64,000 bases of DNA from Opitutaceae bacterium. GTDB lineage: Bacteria > Verrucomicrobiota > Verrucomicrobiia > Opitutales > Opitutaceae. Of this stretch, positions 30,391 through 37,202 are shown one piece after another. The stretch spans positions 1,515,501-1,579,500 of the forward strand of contig JAWLBB010000001.1 in the NCBI GenBank assembly GCA_041395105.1, read 5' to 3'. The translations under genes and the position numbers were made by a program. The stretch's first letter is position 1, and every line of letters starts with the position of its first letter. The notes beneath the pieces were generated by a model. It did no database searches, was not told the origin of the DNA, and was given only the letters and a program-made list of their open reading frames with translations.

Positions 30391-31650
30391 ATGTCGGATC
30401 CCATCGCTCGCGCCAGTCGTCCCTTTCATATCATGACCAAGCCGATCGGGCCGCTTTGCAATCTCGACTGCGAGTATTGTTTTTACCTGGAGAAGGAGGT
30501 GCTTTATCCGGAGAAATCTGACTTCCGGATGTCGGACGAGATGCTGGAGCATTATGTCCGCTCCTATATCGAGGCCCAACCGGTTGATGAGGTCAGTTTC
30601 GCCTGGCAGGGCGGGGAGCCGACCCTGCTCGGAGTCAGGTTCTTCCGCAAGGTCGTCGAGTTTCAGAAGCAATACGCGGGCGGACGCCGCATCTCCAATG
30701 CCTTTCAGACCAACGGCACCCTCCTCAACGACGAGTGGGGCGAGTTCCTCAAGGAGAACGGTTTTCTCGTGGGGATCAGCATCGATGGCCCCCGGAAACT
30801 CCACGACCGTTACCGGGTGGACAAAGGGGGGCGTCCGACCTTTGACCGGGTGATGAAGGGCCTGGAGTTCCTGAAGAAGCACGAGGTGGAATTCAACACC
30901 CTGACCGTGGTCAACCGGGAGAATTCCCGGCATCCCCTCGAAGTCTACCGCTTCCTGAAGAAGATCGGGAGCGGCTTCATCCAGTTTATCCCGCTGGTCG
31001 AGCGGAGTGCCGCCCCGGGAACCAAAGACGGCCTCGACCTGGCAGCGCCTCCCGATCCGGGGGGCGGGGACCGGCATACCCTAGTCACCTCCTGGAGCGT
31101 GCGCGCGGAACAATACGGGGAATTCCTGGTGCAGATCTTCGACGAATGGGTCCGGCGGGATGTCGGCAAGACCTTTGTGCAGATCTTCGACGTGACCCTG
31201 GGCAACTGGACGGGAATGGGAGGCGGACTCTGTGTTTTCTCCGAGAAGTGCGGTCTCGGCCTCGCGCTCGAGCACAACGGCGATCTGTATTCATGTGATC
31301 ACTACGTCTATCCGAAGTACAAGCTTGGAAACATCATGAACCAGGGCCTGGGGGCGCTTGTCGACTCGGACTTCCAGAAGAAATTCGGCAATGACAAGAG
31401 CGATAGCCTGCCGCAGTACTGCCGCAACTGCGAGGTGCGCTTTGCCTGTCACGGCGAATGTCCGAAGCACCGCTTCATCCGCACCCCGGACGGCGAGCCG
31501 GGGCTCAACTACCTCTGTGCCGCCTACAAGCGGTTCTTCAACCACGTGCGCCCGGCCATGAACACGATGGGCGAGCTCCTGCGCCGGAGGCAACCCCCGG
31601 CGATGATCATGGAGTTGATGGCCGAGCAGGAAAAGAAGGCTGGCGGTTAG
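30391..31650 (+). CDS. Anaerobic sulfatase-maturating enzyme (radical SAM/SPASM)
   Basis: Converts a Cys or Ser in sulfatases to formylglycine without oxygen. The 419-residue protein has the radical-SAM cluster C23-NLD-C27-EY-C30 (PIGPLCNLDCEYCFYLEK), FAWQGGEPTLLG and SNAFQTNGTLLNDEW. The C-terminal SPASM cysteines include GGLCVFSEKCG, SCDHYVYPKYKLGN and CRNCEVRFACHGECPKHR. These match the anSME branch well. No sulfatase gene is in the window, so its clients are encoded elsewhere. The ATG is at 30391. It is divergent from queA with about 70 bp between the starts. Confidence 0.92.
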   Translation: MSDPIARASRPFHIMTKPIGPLCNLDCEYCFYLEKEVLYPEKSDFRMSDEMLEHYVRSYIEAQPVDEVSFAWQGGEPTLLGVRFFRKVVEFQKQYAGGRRISNAFQTNGTLLNDEWGEFLKENGFLVGISIDGPRKLHDRYRVDKGGRPTFDRVMKGLEFLKKHEVEFNTLTVVNRENSRHPLEVYRFLKKIGSGFIQFIPLVERSAAPGTKDGLDLAAPPDPGGGDRHTLVTSWSVRAEQYGEFLVQIFDEWVRRDVGKTFVQIFDVTLGNWTGMGGGLCVFSEKCGLGLALEHNGDLYSCDHYVYPKYKLGNIMNQGLGALVDSDFQKKFGNDKSDSLPQYCRNCEVRFACHGECPKHRFIRTPDGEPGLNYLCAAYKRFFNHVRPAMNTMGELLRRRQPPAMIMELMAEQEKKAGG

Positions 31651-31837
31651 CGGGTCATTTCGGCCTCCGGCGGTGGCGATGGTCTCGAGCGGCTGATCGA
31701 GAGCAAACCTGGTCTGATGTTCACGGACCCGGATTGGAGTGGCGTCAGTGGATGTGATCTACTCGTTAATCAGACGATGCCGCGAGCACACCCGAGAAAT
31801 CCCCGTCATCGCGGCTCTTCCTGTGCTTACCGCCGGT

Positions 31838-32695
31838 CTATCGGAGCCAGTCAGGGGATGCGTTTGCATCCCGGATGGTCCAGGTCCGGCTGATCCGGCC
31901 GGCGTGGAATTGATCGTTGCGGTGTCTGATTCGCCTTAATTCGATCCGGTCGGGATGGATGTCGACGCAGCGTCGTCCGAGCAAGGGAAGGTAGGAACCG
32001 GTGTTGATGATCGTCCGGCCTCCCCGCTTCCAGACCCCGGGATAGTGGGTATGGCCGAGGATGATGAACCGCGACCCGGGGCGGTGGGTCTCGGCAAGCG
32101 CGGTGGCGCTCCGTGGCAGGCGCCACCAACTGCCAAGAATGCGAAGGATGCGGAAGGGGGGCCAGAGGTAACGCAGGAGGTGACGCGGGAAGGGCTCGTT
32201 GGTCGGAAAATAAAAGTGCGGCTGGTTGAGTATCTCCCGGGCGACCTTTTTGTTGGTCTCGAGGAGATGTTCGAGGGTGTGGCTCCCGGGGTTCTGGAGT
32301 TCCTCCAGTTCGTTCTCGATCATCCGCCTGAATTGGGCGGCAAACCGGCTCCATGGGGCGATCTCCGGATAGAGGACGTCGCCGTGGGTGATGAGAATCT
32401 GTCCCGCTGCCAGTTCGAGGTGGTAGATGGGGGAGCAGTCGGGATCGTGATTGCCGGCAATCTTGATGACGGTGGACCCCGACTTCCCGGCCAGGTCTTC
32501 AAAAGGGCAGCTTGCCGGGGGACCGGGAGCCCGCCTCTGAGCATGGCGCAGGTCGAAGGTGTCTCCGTTCAGAATGACGGTCCCCATTCCCTGAAACAAA
32601 GGCGCGACCGATCCGGCCGATCCGACCAGGCTTGCCCGGTTGCCGAGGTGCAGATCGGAGAGAACCCGGATCGGATAACGGGGTGGCTCAATCAT
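31838..32695 (-). CDS. Metallophosphoesterase, LpxH-like
   Basis: Calcineurin-like di-metal phosphoesterase of 285 residues. The metal motifs are in order: LSDLHLGNRA, LNGDTFDLR, IAGNHDP, LITHGDVLY and ILGHTHYPGVW. This set and size resemble UDP-2,3-diacylglucosamine diphosphatases (LpxH), which act in lipid A synthesis. The cap segment is longer than in LpxH, so another phosphoester substrate is possible. I chose the ATG at 32695; the TTG at 32698 is an alternative. It is the last gene of the galM-desaturase operon, 17 bp after the fusion gene's stop. Confidence 0.78.
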   Translation of the reverse strand: MIEPPRYPIRVLSDLHLGNRASLVGSAGSVAPLFQGMGTVILNGDTFDLRHAQRRAPGPPASCPFEDLAGKSGSTVIKIAGNHDPDCSPIYHLELAAGQILITHGDVLYPEIAPWSRFAAQFRRMIENELEELQNPGSHTLEHLLETNKKVAREILNQPHFYFPTNEPFPRHLLRYLWPPFRILRILGSWWRLPRSATALAETHRPGSRFIILGHTHYPGVWKRGGRTIINTGSYLPLLGRRCVDIHPDRIELRRIRHRNDQFHAGRISRTWTIRDANASPDWLR

Positions 32696-32712
32696 CAATG
32701 CCGGGCTTCGGA

Positions 32713-34998
32713 TCAGAATTCATCGTAGGCGATCAAATCGGCAGGAACACCGAAAGTCGCCAACATTCGGAGACAGGCCTTGATCATCATGGGTGGCCCA
32801 CAGAGGTAGTATTCGACGGCCTTGGGGTTGGGGTGATCCTTGAGCCAGGCCTTGTGCACGACATCATGGATGAAGCCGGTCGGGCCCTGCCAGTTATCCT
32901 CGGGCAGCGGGTTGGAGAGAGCCAGATGGAAGCTGAAATTCGAGTGCTGGTCCGCCATCCGGGTGAAGGTGTCTTCGTAGTAGATCTCCTGTCGGGAACG
33001 TGCTCCGTACCAGAAGCTGACTTTTCGGGCAGTGTTTTCCGTATCAAAAAGATGGGTCAGATGGGCCCGTAGCGGCGCCATGCCGGCGCCACCTCCGATA
33101 TAGACGGCCTCCCGTTGGGTGGGCTTGATATGAAAGTCGCCGAATGGGCCGATCGCGGTCACTTCGTCGCCGGGTCTCAGGCTGAAGACATAAGCGGATC
33201 CAATGCCCGGCGGGCAATCCTGGCCGGAGGGAGGGGTGGCGATACGGACATTGAAGCGCAGGGTGGATTCGGCGTCCCGATTGCTGGCGATGGAGTAGTT
33301 GTTGCGGCGGCCGGCCCCGGGATTCGCCGCGACCAGGTCAAAAACGTGCTGGTTTTTCCAGACCGTCGCGTAGGGCTCGGGGATGTCGAAATCGCGGAAG
33401 CGAATCTCTTCGTAAGCCGGTATATCGAGTTGGAGATAGTCGCCCGGAGTAAAGATGACCTGCGTTGGGTCGACTGGCTCGAGGACCAGCTCCTTGATGA
33501 AGGTGGCCACGCTGCGATTGGAGACGACACGAAGTCGATAGACCCTTTCGCGCCGGGCGCCGGAACCGCCGGGGCGGGCGACATTCAGGTGCAGGCGACC
33601 CGCCCGGTCTTCGATCGGGTAGGTGGCCAGACCCCGGCAGACGGGAGTTCGGGCCGGGGAGCCATCCTCGAGGTTGAAGCGCCCATTGTGCTTCGGGCAT
33701 TCAATGATTTTACCTTTGACCAGACCGTCAGCCAGGTGGGTGTTGCCATGGGTGCAGATGCCGTCGGTGGCGAAGAGACGGCCGTCAGCATCGCGGTAGA
33801 GGGCATAGGTCTTGCGGGCGTGGTCGAAACGGATGACGTCTTCCGATCCCAGATCGGCGGCGGCGCAAACCTCCACCCAGCCCTCGGCGTCGGGGGTGGC
33901 GTCATGGGCGGTGGCTTGCTCCACCTGATGGTGCTTCGGCTCGGGCAGGCGGCGTTTGACGTGGTAAGCCGGATCCCGGACCTGCCGGACGAGGGTGGGG
34001 ACGATCTCCCGGTAGGCGGCCAGGATACCGGGGTAAGGTTCCGGCATATCGTCCTTCACTTCGGCGTGAAGGCGGGGAAGGGCGTGATAGGGAACCAATG
34101 GAAACATGTGGTGCTCCACGTGGTAGTTCATGTTCCAGTAGAGGTAACGATGTATCCAGTTCATCCTGACAGTTCGGCAGTTGAGGCGGTGGTCGAGGAC
34201 GTTCTCGGCCAGGCCGGCGTGCTGGGTCAGTCCGTAGACGACCATCAGCCAGGATCCGTAAAGGCCGGTCAGACCGACGAAGAGAAGCGGGAGCAGGCTC
34301 CGGGTCGAAATGGCCAGACCGATGACCGCCACGTAGATGAGGACATAGACGCGGGCGCGGAAAAAGACCTTGGTAAATTCGCTCTCGGGAATGAAGGTTT
34401 TCTCGTCGTCCGACATCCGGCCGAAAGCGTGGGAGACGATCTGCCGGAAGTACTTCCGGTAGCTGCCGATGGCGAAGAACCCGAGGATGACGGCTTTCAG
34501 GTCCGGAGGGCGGGGCACGGCGATTTCCGGGTCGCGACCGACGATGATGGTATCGCTGTGGTGACGGGTATGGCTCCAGCGCCAGAGCGTGGATTCCCGC
34601 ATGACCATGAAGGACGCGATTTCGTAGAGGACATTGTTCATCCAATCCGTCTTGAAGGCGGTCCCGTGACTCGATTCGTGCCAGCGGGAGTCCGAGGTCG
34701 AAGCATAGAGAACCCCGTAGAGGGCAAAAGGAATGATCGCCCACCAACTGCCCCAGAGTGCATAGGCCGCATACCCCGAACCCAGGATGAGGCCGAACCA
34801 GATGAGGGTATCCCGGATGGCGGGTCCGTCGCGACGCTCGAGCAGGCGGCGCATGGTGGCACGGGGAACATACGTCTGATACCAGTCGGCCTCGGCCAGA
34901 CCTTTCTCCACGGCCGCGGCGGCATTGACTCCGGTCAGACTGTAATCGAGGCCTTCCGGCGGGGGTGCAAGGACGGTGTTCGGTTGGCGGTCGGTCAT
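32713..34998 (-). CDS. Three-domain fusion: fatty-acid-desaturase-like, Rieske and NqrF-like reductase
   Basis: Single-chain membrane oxygenase of 761 residues. Residues 1-350 form a desaturase/hydroxylase domain with membrane helices and three His boxes: HESSH (107-111), HTRHH (143-147) and HVEHH (293-297). Residues about 372-472 are a Rieske 2Fe-2S domain: CTH (415-417) and CPKH (434-437). Residues about 486-761 are an FAD/NAD(P)H reductase of the NqrF type, with YLQLDIPAYEEIRFRDFDIP, RRNNYSIAS, GGGAGMAPLRAH (635-646) and YLCGPPMM. The chain thus carries electrons from NAD(P)H to a di-iron site without partners, like a fused MocD/E/F system. The substrate is unknown. galM ends 11 bp upstream. 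Confidence 0.92.
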   Translation of the reverse strand: MTDRQPNTVLAPPPEGLDYSLTGVNAAAAVEKGLAEADWYQTYVPRATMRRLLERRDGPAIRDTLIWFGLILGSGYAAYALWGSWWAIIPFALYGVLYASTSDSRWHESSHGTAFKTDWMNNVLYEIASFMVMRESTLWRWSHTRHHSDTIIVGRDPEIAVPRPPDLKAVILGFFAIGSYRKYFRQIVSHAFGRMSDDEKTFIPESEFTKVFFRARVYVLIYVAVIGLAISTRSLLPLLFVGLTGLYGSWLMVVYGLTQHAGLAENVLDHRLNCRTVRMNWIHRYLYWNMNYHVEHHMFPLVPYHALPRLHAEVKDDMPEPYPGILAAYREIVPTLVRQVRDPAYHVKRRLPEPKHHQVEQATAHDATPDAEGWVEVCAAADLGSEDVIRFDHARKTYALYRDADGRLFATDGICTHGNTHLADGLVKGKIIECPKHNGRFNLEDGSPARTPVCRGLATYPIEDRAGRLHLNVARPGGSGARRERVYRLRVVSNRSVATFIKELVLEPVDPTQVIFTPGDYLQLDIPAYEEIRFRDFDIPEPYATVWKNQHVFDLVAANPGAGRRNNYSIASNRDAESTLRFNVRIATPPSGQDCPPGIGSAYVFSLRPGDEVTAIGPFGDFHIKPTQREAVYIGGGAGMAPLRAHLTHLFDTENTARKVSFWYGARSRQEIYYEDTFTRMADQHSNFSFHLALSNPLPEDNWQGPTGFIHDVVHKAWLKDHPNPKAVEYYLCGPPMMIKACLRMLATFGVPADLIAYDEF

Positions 34999-35009
34999 GA
35001 TTCCGGGGA

Positions 35010-36059
35010 TCAGCAGGTTGAAAAGGCGTAGATCGTGCGTCGGCGCTGCGGCTCACCCGGACGGACCAGAATGTCGCCGAACACCGGATTGTCCGCTCCA
35101 TTGGCGTAGCCCTGACATTCCAGGCAGAGGCCGGCATGGGGAAGGTAAGGTCGGCCGGATTTCCCGATATTCGAGCCGTCCAGTGAAAGAGCGGTATAGA
35201 ACTGCAGGCAGGATTCATCGGTCAGGACCTCGAGGACTCGACCGGAGCCGCGATCGACAACCCGCGCCGCGAGGGTTGGTTCCTTCGGACGGACGTCGAA
35301 AGGGGTCCGCAGAAGATAGACATCGCCGTGGGACTTGAAGAGGCGGGGCAAAGCCGCACCGAGATTGCGGGGTTTCCTGAAATCGTTGACGCCGTCGACA
35401 ACCGGAGCGGCCTGCCCGGAGAGTGTCATGTCATCACTGGTCGGGATGAAGGCACCGGCCAGGATCTGCAACTCGTGATCGGCGATGCTGCCGGCAGACT
35501 CGCCGGCAAGATTGAAGTAGGAATGATTGGTCAGGCAGAGGGGAGTGACCTGATCGGACAATGCCTCGGAGTCGATGATCAGCGCATTGCCCGACGTCAG
35601 GGTATAGGTGACGGAAATGTCGACAGTGCCCGGGTAGCCCTCCTCGCCATCCGGGCTGTGGTAGGTCAGACGCACGGAGTCGGCTCCATCGGGCCCCGAA
35701 ACCGCAGCGGCTTTCCAGAGGCGCTTGTCGAGTCCGGTGCGGCCGCCGTGGAGGTGGTTTCTGCCGTCGTTGCGGAGCAGATCGTATTCCCTGTCTCCCA
35801 CCCGCAGCTTCCCATCGGAGACCCGGCCGGCGATGCGCCCCGTGATGGCCCCGAAGAACGGGTGTCCGGCGAGATAGGGGCCGAAGTCGTTGAACCCCAG
35901 GACCACATCCTTGATCTGCCCGTTTCGATCCGGGACCTTCAGGGACCTGATGATTCCTCCGTAGGTGAGGATCTCGACAGACGCGCCGGAGGGATTGGCC
36001 AGGAGGTGGGCTTCGACCGGCTCGCCGGTGGAGAGTGAACCAAAAACGCGGGAAGACAT
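35010..36059 (-). CDS. galM: Aldose 1-epimerase (mutarotase)
   Basis: Interconverts alpha and beta anomers of hexoses. The 349-residue protein begins MSSRVFGSLSTGEPVEAHLL. It has ILTYGGIIRSLKVPDRNG, PFFGAITGRIAGRVSDG, NDGRNHLHGGRTGLDKR (first active-site His), LCLTNHSYFNLAGESAG (second His), HDVY-type SHGDVYLLRTPF, and the Glu-containing AGLCLECQGYANG. The open frame extends to 36185, but the added residues are not conserved. It is the first gene of an operon with the desaturase fusion and the phosphoesterase, which is an unusual partner set for a mutarotase. Confidence 0.93.
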   Translation of the reverse strand: MSSRVFGSLSTGEPVEAHLLANPSGASVEILTYGGIIRSLKVPDRNGQIKDVVLGFNDFGPYLAGHPFFGAITGRIAGRVSDGKLRVGDREYDLLRNDGRNHLHGGRTGLDKRLWKAAAVSGPDGADSVRLTYHSPDGEEGYPGTVDISVTYTLTSGNALIIDSEALSDQVTPLCLTNHSYFNLAGESAGSIADHELQILAGAFIPTSDDMTLSGQAAPVVDGVNDFRKPRNLGAALPRLFKSHGDVYLLRTPFDVRPKEPTLAARVVDRGSGRVLEVLTDESCLQFYTALSLDGSNIGKSGRPYLPHAGLCLECQGYANGADNPVFGDILVRPGEPQRRRTIYAFSTC

Positions 36060-36247
36060 GGATGGTAGAGAGATCAGATGGCGTAAGGATCGTCCGAAGG
36101 CAATTCCGGGCTGCGGCGTAGGGGTGTCTGTGGGCGTCAAACCATCATCTGGGAATCCCTTCCTCGAGCTCAAGTCTTGATGCAATTGGGAAGTCGGCGC
36201 CTGCAGTAAGACCGTTTACCGACATCCCGCACGCTTGATGAGGACGA

Positions 36248-36350
36248 AGCCACCCGGGCCCGCCCGCAGGGTGAAAGGCCGCGGCTCAAGGCCCGTCGGG
36301 ACGGAACCCCGTCAAAAGAAAGGACCGCGACTCCCGAAGGAATCGCGGTC
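36248..36350. repeat. 103-bp direct repeat, copy 1 (tRNA-Asp flank)
   Basis: This segment (agccacccgggcccgcccg and onward, ending ..aatcgcggtc) recurs at 36565-36667 at an exact 317-bp offset with about six substitutions. It includes a copy of the hairpin that terminates the tRNA-Asp transcript. Here it has no tRNA next to it. Confidence 0.8.
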
Positions 36351-36518
36351 AAGCCGAACCCGTGCAGTCGATCAGGTCGATCTGAAGCAATCTGTTGAGT
36401 TCATCGGACTTGCGTCACTCGCTCGAAATACCTTCGGGTATTCCTCGGAATTCCTCAGCCCGCTGCATCTCAACATTTTGCCTCATCTCTCAACTTCCGA
36501 CTGCATGGTTGCGGCGAA

Positions 36519-36543
36519 AAAGTGGCGGGATGGACGGGACTTG
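36519..36543 (-). pseudogene. tRNA-Asp 3'-end remnant
   Basis: The 25-bp string aaagtggcgggatggacggg-acttg is identical to 36672-36696 or so, the 3' acceptor arm and T-arm start of the intact tRNA-Asp. The sequence then diverges (tgcaaccgcgcagcgg), with no anticodon or D arm. Together with the 103-bp repeat it shows that the tRNA locus was duplicated and one copy decayed, or that an element used the tRNA end as a target. Confidence 0.65.
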
Positions 36544-36564
36544 TGCAACCGCGCAGCGGTGGTC

Positions 36565-36667
36565 AGCCACCCGGGCCCGCCCGCAGGGCGAAAGGCCGCG
36601 GCTCAAGGACCGTCGGGACAAAACCCCGTCAAAAGAAAAGACCGCGACTCCCGAAAGAATCGCGGTC
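36565..36667. repeat. 103-bp direct repeat, copy 2
   Basis: Second copy of the 36248-36350 segment, located directly downstream of the intact tRNA-Asp in the tRNA's reading direction. Its last part is the tRNA terminator. Confidence 0.8.
36631..36667 (-). terminator. Rho-independent terminator of tRNA-Asp
   Basis: On the minus strand GACCGCGA (36667-36660) pairs with TCGCGGTC (36647-36640). The TTTTCTTTT run (36639-36631) follows. It begins 7 bp after the tRNA CCA end. Confidence 0.8.
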
Positions 36668-36674
36668 CTTAAAG

Positions 36675-36751
36675 TGGCGGGATGGACGGGACTTGAACCC
36701 GCGGCCTCCTGCGTGACAGGCAGGCGCTCTAACCAACTGAGCTACCACCCC
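36675..36751 (-). tRNA. tRNA-Asp (anticodon GTC)
   Basis: Full cloverleaf on the minus strand. The acceptor GGGGTGG pairs with CCATCCC (one G-U). The D-arm has AGCTCAGTTGGTTAGAGC. The anticodon arm CCTGC-CTGTCAC-GCAGG gives anticodon GTC, and the T-loop is GGGTTCAAGTCCC. The discriminator G and an encoded CCA follow (36677-36675). The length is 77 nt with CCA. Confidence 0.95.
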
Positions 36752-37202
36752 TTGGCTGGGAAGGGGTTATTCATTAGTGGATCGGACCAATGTCAAGTGG
36801 TGAATTTTTGAAAATCCGATCACCGACGGCCCGTTGCAGGCCCATCCACGGGAGCTTACCGGCTGCCGGGGCCGGACGGATCCATCTTGACGAGGGGATT
36901 ACGGAGTGGAAACGGCGATTGCGCTCGAGCTTTGAAGGTCCCGCTACGGTGGGCAACGGGAAATCCCCGCCCGCCCGGTTTGACCAGGATCTCAAATGCA
37001 CTCGGGGAGGCAGTCTCTGGGCGTGATCGGATGCTTTTGTCGTTCGGACCGGACGGGAGGTTACGGCGACGAATATCGATCGGGAAAAGCCCCCTTTGGG
37101 GCCCTTTTGTGACGGATGGGTGACGGCCGTGTGAAATGAATGTGACGGCAGGGTTTTGGCGTTGTCAGGTCGGGATCCGGCTTGGTTTGTCGGTTCTTGT
37201 CT
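36752..37202. other. Intergenic region before the second TonB receptor
   Basis: No credible gene in this 451-bp stretch. At 37085-37108 an imperfect palindrome (AAAAG-cCCCC-ttt-GGGG-cCCTTTT) could form a hairpin with a short T-run and may act as a bidirectional terminator. The promoter of the receptor gene should lie between it and 37203 but is not clear. Confidence 0.4.

Noticed and set aside
30322..31077. Long minus-strand frame upstream of queA, giving a 609-residue fusion
   Set aside because: It is antisense to the anaerobic sulfatase-maturase gene, which has clear motifs; the queA start is the GTG at 30321.
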